Source: CAYQUL01 sp964568925 (lineage in GTDB: Bacteria; Patescibacteriota; Microgenomatia; UBA8517). From it: a DNA stretch of 6,898 bases. Below the pieces are notes generated by a model. It was not told where the DNA came from. It worked only from the letters and a program-made list of their open reading frames with translations, and did not search any database. Below, in pieces: positions 1 through 5,247 of this stretch. The stretch is taken from NCBI GenBank assembly GCA_964568925.1, contig CAZMSJ010000032.1, positions 1 through 6,898 on the forward strand, in the 5' to 3' direction. The position numbers were made by a program, and so were the translations under genes. Each line of letters opens with the position of its first letter. The first letter of the stretch is position 1.

Positions 1-23
1 ATCAGCCATAGTTAGGATTGTAC

Positions 24-32
24 TGATATACT
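24..32 (+). promoter_or_regulatory. Extended -10 promoter element for the gene at 89
   Basis: TGATATACT matches the extended -10 form TG-n-TATAAT with one mismatch in the hexamer (27-32). No convincing -35 is seen at 16-18 bases upstream, as is common for extended -10 promoters. The predicted start of transcription near 39 would give a leader of about 50 bases before ATG 89. The same TG-n-hexamer form recurs before several other genes in the window, which raises confidence. Confidence 0.5.
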
Positions 33-88
33 ACAGTGCTTTCAAGCAACGTATCCATTTGGTAGGAAAAAGCGAAAGGCACTTTCAA

Positions 89-598
89 ATGAAATTCGTG
101 CAATACCGCACTGGGATGTTTGCAGGTTTACTGCAGAGACAAGCTGTATTTGTTTTTGACCACTTTACTGAAATCTCAAACAACTTGCCTGGAATTTTGA
201 GTATTTGGGCTAGAAAAACCAAAAGTCGTTCGATCTACATCAAGAAAGTTAAGGTAGGAAGACACCTAGGCACAGACCCAGATTTGATTAAAATCACGAT
301 TTCTCTCGATGTAACAGCACTCTCGACTTTGGAAGAGATGGTTGAGGTATGGGGCAGGGAGAATATCATCGACTTTCCAGAGGGCTGCCGAGGTGTCATT
401 CGCTTTTATGGTACAGAACCAAACACCGACACGTGTCTTGCCGATGTGGCCATTTGTATAACACGAGATCTAGAGAACATTTGTGTTATCGATATGCTCT
501 CTAAAAAAGTAAATGAATCATCAGTCATGTCGATTCAAGACATATGTTTGTTCATTTTGTATCTGTATACAGATGATAAACACTCACCTGGGCATTAG
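89..598 (+). CDS. Hypothetical protein, 169 aa (possible member of a local paralogue trio)
   Basis: I do not recognise this protein. I chose ATG 89 over an in-frame TTG at 59 because AAAGG (75-79) lies 9 bases before it and nothing like a ribosome binding site precedes the TTG. There is no signal peptide and no clear membrane segment, so it is probably cytoplasmic. The middle alternates predicted strands and helices. The C-terminal third contains a two-strand segment (ADVAICITRDLENICVIDM) and then a hydrophobic helix (SIQDICLFILYLY). The LEN-x-CV element recurs in the gene at 681, and a looser version occurs in the gene at 1100, so the three may be diverged copies. The first residues MKFV are shared with the gene at 1100. 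The stop codon lies in the loop of its own terminator, so it is a single-gene transcript. Function unknown. Confidence 0.75.
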   Translation: MKFVQYRTGMFAGLLQRQAVFVFDHFTEISNNLPGILSIWARKTKSRSIYIKKVKVGRHLGTDPDLIKITISLDVTALSTLEEMVEVWGRENIIDFPEGCRGVIRFYGTEPNTDTCLADVAICITRDLENICVIDMLSKKVNESSVMSIQDICLFILYLYTDDKHSPGH

Positions 599-612
599 CC
601 CAGGCCTTTTTT
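587..612 (+). terminator. Intrinsic terminator overlapping the stop codon of the gene at 89
   Basis: A perfect 7-bp stem CCTGGGC (587-593) / GCCCAGG (598-604) with a 4-base loop is followed by CC and six T residues (607-612). The TAG stop (596-598) lies in the loop and first stem base. It separates the gene at 89 from the two-gene unit starting at 681. Confidence 0.88.
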
Positions 613-657
613 CCCAAAAATGAGAAAAATTGATGCAACTGTAGTAGAATATAGGAC

Positions 658-675
658 TGTTATCTTAAAAAGGAG
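658..675 (+). promoter_or_regulatory. Possible extended -10 and strong ribosome binding site for the gene at 681
   Basis: TGTTATCTT (658-666) is a weak extended -10 candidate; TAGAAT (645-650) is an alternative hexamer and I cannot choose between them. AGGAG at 671-675 is a strong Shine-Dalgarno sequence 5 bases before ATG 681. It overlaps an in-frame GTG at 675, so the ATG is the start. Confidence 0.45.
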
Positions 676-680
676 TGTAT

Positions 681-1103
681 ATGCGTGTGCAAGTAACATA
701 TGCTCTGAATCAGCATATGGCGAAGATACTCGTGCCACTGGTGCAAATTATTCTTGCCCCAGGCACAGCTGAAACTATTCGCCAAAGCGTGAGCAAGCCT
801 TCGCACGACTGGGTGCAAAAGGAAAATGGGCACTATTTTGCTAGATTGTGGTCAAGGGTAAACAAAATGGACATTCTGTATGAGGTTGCCATTTTGGAAA
901 CCTCAATTGAGATGAGCCTTCGTAACCCTTTCAATGATTTAGGGAAACAAGTCATCACAATCTATGTCCTGACACTGGAAAATGATTGTGTTCAAGTAAC
1001 ACAACACTTTGACGGTCTTTCAGATGTCGGAATTGATATGGTTTCAATTATCTATATCCTCGGCTCTTTATCAAAACATGCGCGGAAGGAAGAGACAACA
1101 TGA
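681..1103 (+). CDS. Hypothetical protein, 140 aa, first gene of a two-gene unit
   Basis: I do not recognise this protein. The start is ATG 681, set by AGGAG at 671-675. The N-terminal 40 residues contain a moderately hydrophobic stretch (HMAKILVPLVQIILAPG), more like a buried helix than a membrane anchor. The C-terminal part has a strand pair around VITIYVLTLENDCVQVT and then a hydrophobic helix (VGIDMVSIIYILGSL). The element LENDCV mirrors LENICV of the gene at 89 in the same relative place. The last codons overlap the next gene by 4 bases (ATGA, 1100-1103), so the two are very likely co-transcribed and translationally coupled, which suggests their products act together. No catalytic motif, metal-binding cluster or signal peptide is seen. 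Function unknown. Confidence 0.75.
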   Translation: MRVQVTYALNQHMAKILVPLVQIILAPGTAETIRQSVSKPSHDWVQKENGHYFARLWSRVNKMDILYEVAILETSIEMSLRNPFNDLGKQVITIYVLTLENDCVQVTQHFDGLSDVGIDMVSIIYILGSLSKHARKEETT

Positions 1104-1537
1104 AGTTCGTTGGGGACGTTTCAGCAGAATATGCCAATGCAATTCGAAAGGGAGTAGTTACTCTCGAGAGCTTCTGGACAAGCCTCACGCTTATTAGAGA
1201 TTTCACATTCTTAAAGCATGTTCAGGTTGTCCGAATGAAATCTGGAAACTTAGGAATCTCTCATGATCGGGTGTTTGGATCAGAACGAGTAACGTTTGAA
1301 CTTACGAGTGGGCCCTACGGACACACGCTCGACTACAATCGGTCACGGGTGAATCCAAAGGTATCTAGCGTCAATTTTGTTTTGGTGAATGCGCGGATAC
1401 ATGTATATCTGCAAAATAGTTCGCTTGATCAGATTTGTATTTTGGAACGAGCCACTGGTTTAGATACTGATCAAGTCATTCGAAGGATAGCGATAGATAT
1501 CGAAGGACTTCTTGAAGCAACAAGCAAGAAGAAATAA
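1100..1537 (+). CDS. Hypothetical protein, 145 aa, second gene of a two-gene unit
   Basis: I do not recognise this protein. ATG 1100 overlaps the TGA stop of the preceding gene (ATGA), a typical sign of translational coupling; purine-rich GGAAGGAAGAG lies just upstream. It begins MKFV like the gene at 89. The N-terminal half looks helical with several aromatic residues (ESFWTSLTLIRDFTFLKHV), and the centre looks rich in strands. The C-terminal third has strands around FVLVNARIHVYL and DQICILER, then an amphipathic helix (TDQVIRRIAIDIEGLLEA), the same strand-strand-helix order as in the two upstream proteins. It ends in a basic SKKK tail. It is cytoplasmic by appearance, with no known motif. 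A terminator follows within 5 bases. Confidence 0.77.
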   Translation: MKFVGDVSAEYANAIRKGVVTLESFWTSLTLIRDFTFLKHVQVVRMKSGNLGISHDRVFGSERVTFELTSGPYGHTLDYNRSRVNPKVSSVNFVLVNARIHVYLQNSSLDQICILERATGLDTDQVIRRIAIDIEGLLEATSKKK

Positions 1538-1541
1538 CAAC

Positions 1542-1567
1542 AAGGGCACTTCGGTGCCCTTCTTTTG
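1542..1567 (+). terminator. Intrinsic terminator after the gene at 1100
   Basis: A perfect 8-bp stem AAGGGCAC / GTGCCCTT with the very stable TTCG tetraloop (1550-1553) is followed by CTTTTG. It lies between two convergent genes, 4 bases after one stop codon and close to the glyA stop at 1572. On the minus strand the hairpin is followed only by an interrupted T-run, so termination of glyA here is possible but weaker. Confidence 0.88.
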
Positions 1568-1571
1568 TGGG

Positions 1572-2807
1572 TTAAAAATCAACGGGAAACTTTTGGCACA
1601 AGGCAACGACCTTCTTTTTTATTTCGAGAATTATTTTTTCATCTGAAATGTTTGATAAAACAGAATGAATAAAGCCGGCTATTTCCTTCATTTCACTCTC
1701 CCCCATATTTCGAGCAGAAAGCGCTGGTGTTCCAAGACGTATTCCATTTGGGGACAGTGGACTGGCAGTATCAAACGGAATACTGTTTGCATTAACAACA
1801 ATACCGGCTTTCTCCAAAGCAACTGCCGCTTCTTTACCACTTATTTTTCTCTCTCGCAGATCAAGAAGAAGCAAATGATTATCAGTTCCTCCAGTCACAA
1901 GGGTGTAGCCATATGAAAGAAGCTCTGCAGACAAAACAGAAGCATTTGAGAGCACTCTTTTTGTGTATTCTTGGTAGCCGCTCTCCTGTGCTTTCTCAAG
2001 TGCAATGGCGATGCCAGCAGTCACGTTGTCATGTGGTCCACCCTGCATACCAGGAAAAACTGCTCTGTCTATTTTTTTGCCTAACTCGTGGTCCCGAGCA
2101 AGCCCTTTGTCTGTTACAAGAATTATTCCTCCTCGTGGGCCTCGTAACATTTTGTGTGTGGTTGTTGTGATTACATCTACATGCGGCGCTGGGTTTGGGT
2201 GTAAACCTGTTACAACAAGCCCTGCAATATGACTAATGTCAGCAACAAGTGTTACGGGGAAGCCTTCACACGCATGCGCAAACAATTCAAAATCAATAAC
2301 TCTTGGGTATGCAGTTGTTCCAATAAAAATTACCTTTGGTTTCTCCACTTCAATCTGCGTACGTAATTTTTCAAAATCAAAACTGCCGTTCTGTTCGATT
2401 GAAAACTGAACAGAACGGAAAAATTTTCCTGAAAAGGTAATGCCAGGGTGTCCGTGTGTTAAGTGACCACCAGAGGCCAAGGACAACCCCATTACGGTGT
2501 CACCAGGGTTAGCGAGGGCAAGGAGTACTACAGAGTTTGCAGGTGAACCAGAGAGTGGTTGTACATTTGCATGTGGAGTACCAAACAGTTTTTTTGCAGA
2601 TTCGACAGCTGCCGTTTCAATCTGATCAATGTAGTCGTTTCCCTGATAGTATCGTCGTCCTGGGTACCCTTCAGAATATTTGTGCATGAGGACACTCCCC
2701 ACGGCTTCTCGAACCTCAGGGTATGCATAGTTTTCAGAAGGAATCATCATTAACGTTTCCCGCTGCCGCTCTGTTTCTTTTTGTATGAGGGAGAATATAT
2801 CTGTCAT
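1572..2807 (-). CDS. glyA: Serine hydroxymethyltransferase, 411 aa
   Basis: This is a cytosolic PLP enzyme that converts serine plus tetrahydrofolate to glycine plus 5,10-methylene-tetrahydrofolate, the one-carbon donor for thymidylate synthesis. Landmarks in order are: IPSENY (22-27) near the N-terminus; the substrate-loop motif PGRRYYQGNDYID (49-61), corresponding to the family's GKRYYGG; the glycine-rich ASGGHLTHG (111-119); the PLP-side aspartate and histidine in VADISHIAGL (188-197); and TTTTHKMLRGPRGG (214-227), whose Lys219 should form the Schiff base. The length is normal for bacterial SHMT (about 410-420). Some usually fixed positions vary, for example QGND where many homologues have GGCE. 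I chose ATG 2807; an in-frame TTG two codons upstream is less likely. It is transcribed separately from dcd, whose terminator lies just upstream. Confidence 0.96.
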   Translation of the reverse strand: MTDIFSLIQKETERQRETLMMIPSENYAYPEVREAVGSVLMHKYSEGYPGRRYYQGNDYIDQIETAAVESAKKLFGTPHANVQPLSGSPANSVVLLALANPGDTVMGLSLASGGHLTHGHPGITFSGKFFRSVQFSIEQNGSFDFEKLRTQIEVEKPKVIFIGTTAYPRVIDFELFAHACEGFPVTLVADISHIAGLVVTGLHPNPAPHVDVITTTTHKMLRGPRGGIILVTDKGLARDHELGKKIDRAVFPGMQGGPHDNVTAGIAIALEKAQESGYQEYTKRVLSNASVLSAELLSYGYTLVTGGTDNHLLLLDLRERKISGKEAAVALEKAGIVVNANSIPFDTASPLSPNGIRLGTPALSARNMGESEMKEIAGFIHSVLSNISDEKIILEIKKKVVALCQKFPVDF

Positions 2808-2818
2808 TTGCAAAACCT

Positions 2819-2824
2819 AGTATA
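2819..2824 (-). promoter_or_regulatory. Probable -10 hexamer of the glyA promoter, very short leader
   Basis: TATACT on the minus strand ends 11 bases before ATG 2807, so transcription would start near 2812 and leave a leader of about 5 bases. Only a three-base AGG lies near the start codon, too little for a strong ribosome binding site. No TG extension and only a T-rich -35 region are present. The hexamer lies directly downstream of the dcd terminator. Confidence 0.45.
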
Positions 2825-2842
2825 CCTTAGTTTTTTCCCCAC

Positions 2843-2869
2843 AAAAAAAGCCGCCGAAGCTATTCGGCG
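2843..2869 (-). terminator. Intrinsic terminator of dcd
   Basis: On the minus strand, a perfect 7-bp stem CGCCGAA / TTCGGCG (2869-2863 and 2858-2852) with a 4-base loop is followed by GC and seven T residues (2849-2843). It begins 12 bases after the dcd stop codon and precedes the glyA promoter. Confidence 0.9.
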
Positions 2870-2881
2870 ACTGACATTCGA

Positions 2882-3553
2882 CTACTTCTTTCTGGATCGT
2901 AACTCCCAATCAAGCCAAAGGGCGGAAAGCATATCTGATGGCTGCCATTTGGCTTTCAATTCGTCAAGATCTTCAACAGTTTGATACTTACCGTTATCAG
3001 CATAACTCTGAGTTGGAACGGCAGTCTGTTGAAAGACTATTTGACCTACTCGCATTCCAACAGGTAACAGTATGCGAAAATGAGAGTTATTCGTTATCTC
3101 CATTGTCCACCGGTTAATATACCCATGGTCTCCCCACCCGGCACACTTGCAAATTTCTACCTCTACTCGTCCGATTGAACTTCGGGCATGCATACTCGTT
3201 ATGACACAATTTCGTCCGCCGATAAACTCAACGGTATGAGCAAGTATATTTTCGCCCGGATTTAAGACGATTACCAAATCATCTGCAAATAGATCAAGGC
3301 GTTCCCGTTCGTTTCTATTAAAAAGCACATGTGCAGGTTGCGCTTTCTGTGCTGGTCCCCACAAACTTTCAAAGCTCTTCTTGCTCCAAGGGTTGATGAC
3401 TTGAAGAGGATTGCTTGGCTGCTCAGTGTAGTAATACTCCCCAAGCCGAATATCGTAGCTTCCTGACTTTAACTGACGTGAGTCGAAAGGATCGATTACG
3501 ATATTCCCGTCTCGCATATGCTTTTCGATTTCCCAATCAACTAGTACTGTCAC
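2882..3553 (-). CDS. dcd: dCTP deaminase / dUTPase-family protein, 223 aa
   Basis: This is a soluble trimeric-fold enzyme of pyrimidine deoxynucleotide metabolism that deaminates dCTP to dUTP or, in bifunctional relatives, goes on to dUMP, the precursor of dTMP. Landmarks are: SGSYDIRLG (30-38); ARSSIGR (123-129), the phosphate-binding motif; GDHGYINRWTMEITNN (141-156), matching the family's D-x-G-W-x-G...E-x-x-N block with Glu152 in the place of the catalytic glutamate; GMRVGQIVF (166-174); and the closing Y-x4-KYQ (184-191). At 223 residues it is longer than E. coli Dcd (193 aa), with an insertion around 45-75 and an extra C-terminal tail. The GTG start at 3553 is fixed by AAGGAG (3567-3562), 8 bases upstream. 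Whether it stops at dUTP or makes dUMP cannot be read from the sequence alone. Confidence 0.9.
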   Translation of the reverse strand: MTVLVDWEIEKHMRDGNIVIDPFDSRQLKSGSYDIRLGEYYYTEQPSNPLQVINPWSKKSFESLWGPAQKAQPAHVLFNRNERERLDLFADDLVIVLNPGENILAHTVEFIGGRNCVITSMHARSSIGRVEVEICKCAGWGDHGYINRWTMEITNNSHFRILLPVGMRVGQIVFQQTAVPTQSYADNGKYQTVEDLDELKAKWQPSDMLSALWLDWELRSRKK

Positions 3554-3597
3554 GGCAAATACTCCTTCACAAGGTTAAAAAAGAATTGATCGGAAAA

Positions 3598-3606
3598 AGT
3601 GTATCA
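3598..3606 (-). promoter_or_regulatory. Extended -10 promoter element for dcd inside the kinase stop codon
   Basis: On the minus strand TGATACACT matches the extended -10 form. Its TGA is also the stop codon of the upstream kinase gene. A start near 3591 would give a leader of about 38 bases containing the AAGGAG site. dcd could therefore be transcribed alone as well as by read-through from the kinase. Confidence 0.5.
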
Positions 3607-4164
3607 CACAAATTTTGAAGAAACACATTCAATGATTGAAGCGTGAACTGCCTCAATTGAACGATTGGCGTCAACAATATCCCATCCAAATTCTGCAGCA
3701 AGTTCTCGATGGATTTCTCTTGTTCTCTCCCAATCACCTGACTCAAATCGATGTTCTCGTTCTATACCAGAGACAAAGCGTTCACCATCAAGCAGTATTC
3801 CATGGTCCTCCACTAATAAATCTGCATTAATAGAGTCTAAAATCTCTCGAGGTACTTCTTCCAATAGTCCATTTGCAATTCCAGTCTTAATATATGCTTC
3901 GCCAACAACTGGACGAGTTAAAAGTATCTCTCGCAAGGTTGGTTCAAAATCACGTCTGTTTTGAGCATACATCGTTTGCAACTCAAGTGGAGTTGCAGGA
4001 ACACCTAGACGTAAAACTGCATTAATTGCAGGGCCAGTTGGTTCAAGATCATACACAGGATACTTAATATAGTGAGCATGAAGATACTCAGCTAAGAGTT
4101 TTGCTTGTACGGTCTTTCCTAAGTTTGGAGCCCCATACAAAACGATAAAGGGATATCTTTCCAC
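3604..4164 (-). CDS. Thymidylate-kinase-like P-loop nucleotide kinase, 186 aa (divergent)
   Basis: This is a probable cytosolic kinase of the thymidylate kinase superfamily, which phosphorylates dTMP to dTDP with ATP. The Walker A loop is GAPNLGKT (11-18), directly after a hydrophobic first strand (PFIVLY). KYPVYDLEPTGPAIN (34-48) fits the substrate-binding segment after strand 2, and MYAQNRRDFEP (65-75) fits the helix bearing the conserved Q/R region. The usual DRY-type motif is replaced by TRPVVGEAYIKTGIANG (83-99), so the family member is unusual. The start is uncertain: GTG 4164 gives MERYPFIVLYGAP, a natural N-terminus, and lies exactly where transcription should begin from the -10 at 4176-4171. 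TTG 4185 would overlap that promoter. dcd follows 50 bases downstream on the same strand, supporting a role in deoxypyrimidine supply. Other nucleotide-kinase specificities remain possible. Confidence 0.8.
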   Translation of the reverse strand: MERYPFIVLYGAPNLGKTVQAKLLAEYLHAHYIKYPVYDLEPTGPAINAVLRLGVPATPLELQTMYAQNRRDFEPTLREILLTRPVVGEAYIKTGIANGLLEEVPREILDSINADLLVEDHGILLDGERFVSGIEREHRFESGDWERTREIHRELAAEFGWDIVDANRSIEAVHASIIECVSSKFV

Positions 4165-4170
4165 GACCAG

Positions 4171-4179
4171 ATAATAGCA
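4171..4179 (-). promoter_or_regulatory. Extended -10 promoter for the kinase gene, leaderless start
   Basis: TGCTATTAT on the minus strand is an extended -10 with one mismatch to TATAAT. The predicted start of transcription, 7 bases after the hexamer, is 4164, the first base of the GTG start codon. No ribosome binding site lies before that GTG. This fits a leaderless mRNA. Confidence 0.55.
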
Positions 4180-4226
4180 TACCAATTCTTAAATCACATA
4201 GATTAAAACACAGGATGGAACGTGGC

Positions 4227-4235
4227 TGCTACAAT
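4227..4235 (+). promoter_or_regulatory. Extended -10 promoter for the metalloprotein gene, leaderless start
   Basis: TGCTACAAT is an extended -10 with one mismatch to TATAAT. Transcription should begin at 4242-4243, at ATG 4243. It faces away from the kinase promoter, with 47 bases between the two elements, and would exclude the in-frame GTG at 4222 from the transcript. Confidence 0.52.
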
Positions 4236-4242
4236 AGGCTCA

Positions 4243-4977
4243 ATGGACTTCAAATTTGAGATAAACAAAGGGTTACTTATCTACGCGGCACTCCTTGGAA
4301 ATAAAAGTAGAAGTTTTCATTCTCCAAAACTCAAAAACATATTGTATGAAAAGTACATAAATGCGTACCAACTATTGTGGGACCCAAGAAAGATATTTGT
4401 TAATCCTGACTATGGAAATGCGATTTCTAAGGCAAGCTCAGATTTAATAAATATGTTTTTGGAATTTGAAAAAGACACGGCATTTGAAAATCTGTTATTT
4501 CAAACTGAAAAATATAAGGCTTGGCTTGAGAATCAATGGAGGCAAAATAGATCTGCAGTTAATAAACACCTTAAAGATATACTTAAAATTGATATCCCTG
4601 CAGATACAGCGATTGTCAATGTAATTGAACCAACGATTGGAGGAGGGACATATTTAGGTAATAAGACAATCTATTGGGGACATTCAGAAGATTGGCAAAA
4701 TTATAGCATCGTTTATCTTGTACATGAGTACCTGCATACCTTCATTCCAAATGGTAGCGTTGAACATTCAATTATCGAATTAGCTACTGATAATGAATTA
4801 CGGTTGCGACTAAATGGTAAGGGGGAATATTTTGAACAAAATGGTAAAGACATCGGACACGAAAATCTAAAAGATTTTGAAAACAATATATTATTGCGTT
4901 GGAAAGAGTATTTGAGAGATAAAGAAATGAATATTTTTGAATTTATAGAAGTTATAAAAAATGACAGCCCATTCTAG
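4243..4977 (+). CDS. Putative HEXXH zinc metalloprotein (gluzincin-like), 244 aa
   Basis: I recognise no named family, but HEYLH (161-165) after a hydrophobic run (SIVYLV) is a classical HEXXH zinc-protease helix, giving two histidine ligands and the catalytic Glu162. Downstream, EHSIIELATDNELR (174-187) is a second helix rich in glutamates; Glu179 or Glu185 is a candidate third ligand, as in gluzincin-type proteases. GGGTYLGNKTIYWG (133-146) could form the edge strand before the active-site helix. There is no signal peptide or membrane anchor, so it is probably cytoplasmic. The gene is clearly more AT-rich than its neighbours and rich in Lys, Asn and Ile, which may mean horizontal acquisition. 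ATG 4243 was chosen because the -10 at 4230-4235 leaves no room for the GTG at 4222, although AGGA at 4212-4215 could serve that GTG. The peptidase role is inferred from the motif only. Confidence 0.72.
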   Translation: MDFKFEINKGLLIYAALLGNKSRSFHSPKLKNILYEKYINAYQLLWDPRKIFVNPDYGNAISKASSDLINMFLEFEKDTAFENLLFQTEKYKAWLENQWRQNRSAVNKHLKDILKIDIPADTAIVNVIEPTIGGGTYLGNKTIYWGHSEDWQNYSIVYLVHEYLHTFIPNGSVEHSIIELATDNELRLRLNGKGEYFEQNGKDIGHENLKDFENNILLRWKEYLRDKEMNIFEFIEVIKNDSPF

Positions 4978-4996
4978 TATTAAGGCTGTCATTTTG
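4956..4996. terminator. Bidirectional intrinsic terminator between convergent genes
   Basis: A perfect 12-bp inverted repeat, AAAATGACAGCC (4958-4969) and GGCTGTCATTTT (4984-4995), has a 14-base loop that contains the TAG stop (4975-4977) of the metalloprotein gene. Rightward it ends in TTTTG. Leftward, for the radical SAM/peptide operon, it ends in a run of six T, so it should work better on the minus strand. It lies 14 bases after the peptide gene's stop codon. Confidence 0.82.
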
Positions 4997-5009
4997 TTTA
5001 GTGGAACAC

Positions 5010-5231
5010 TTAGGGAAGGTCAGGATTGCAATCTACAGGCGGATCAGGCGGGTCTGTCACAATCTCATCTGGACTGCATTCTCCGTCTGGGCTACATCCC
5101 TGAGGTGAACCGTCAGGCGAACAATAAAAGTCAGGAGCACAACTACCCTGCTCATCAGGGTCGCATGAGCCAGCCGATTGGGACCGTACTACGCTTACTA
5201 ACACCAGCGTTGGTTCAACATTCTTTGCCAT
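5010..5231 (-). CDS. Putative RiPP precursor peptide, 73 aa, six C-x-P-D motifs
   Basis: This small peptide gene lies directly after a radical SAM/SPASM gene, and I propose that its product is that enzyme's substrate. Residues 1-22 form a leader without cysteine, with a hydrophobic strand-like stretch TLVLVSVV (8-15) that could pair with the maturase's PqqD-like domain. From Cys23 the core has six cysteines (23, 31, 37, 46, 52, 68), and each one heads a C-x-P-D motif: CDPD, CAPD, three times CSPD, and CNPD. The 51-residue core also has 12 prolines, 13 acidic residues and no Lys or Arg. Asp is a known thioether acceptor in radical SAM peptides such as QhpC and freyrasin, so Cys-to-Asp crosslinks are plausible. 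The start is well supported: AGGAG (5242-5238) lies 6 bases before ATG 5231. A leftward terminator follows. Alternative readings are a disulfide-bonded or metal-binding Asp-rich peptide. Confidence 0.82.
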   Translation of the reverse strand: MAKNVEPTLVLVSVVRSQSAGSCDPDEQGSCAPDFYCSPDGSPQGCSPDGECSPDEIVTDPPDPPVDCNPDLP

Positions 5232-5247
5232 ACAAAACTCCTAATAA

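Noticed and set aside
59..88. TTG 59 as the start of the first gene
   Set aside because: There is no ribosome binding site before it, while ATG 89 has AAAGG at a fair distance and shares the MKFV beginning with the gene at 1100.
1009..1197. 62-codon plus-strand frame across the junction of the genes at 681 and 1100
   Set aside because: It overlaps both genes in another frame and has no ribosome binding site; the ATGA-coupled frames are the better explanation.
1665..2232. Several plus-strand open frames inside glyA
   Set aside because: They are complements of a well-conserved serine hydroxymethyltransferase, lack ribosome binding sites and have no recognisable protein features.
4222..4242. 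GTG 4222 as the start of the metalloprotein gene
   Set aside because: A weak AGGA precedes it, but an extended -10 element (4227-4235) lies inside this stretch and predicts transcription starting at ATG 4243.
5010..5231. Reading the peptide as a thrombospondin type 3-like calcium-binding repeat or a disulfide-rich secreted peptide
   Set aside because: The Asp/Pro/Cys content allows it, but there is no signal peptide, the cysteines follow one strict C-x-P-D rule, and the gene directly follows a SPASM maturase, so a RiPP precursor fits better. It is kept as an alternative only.
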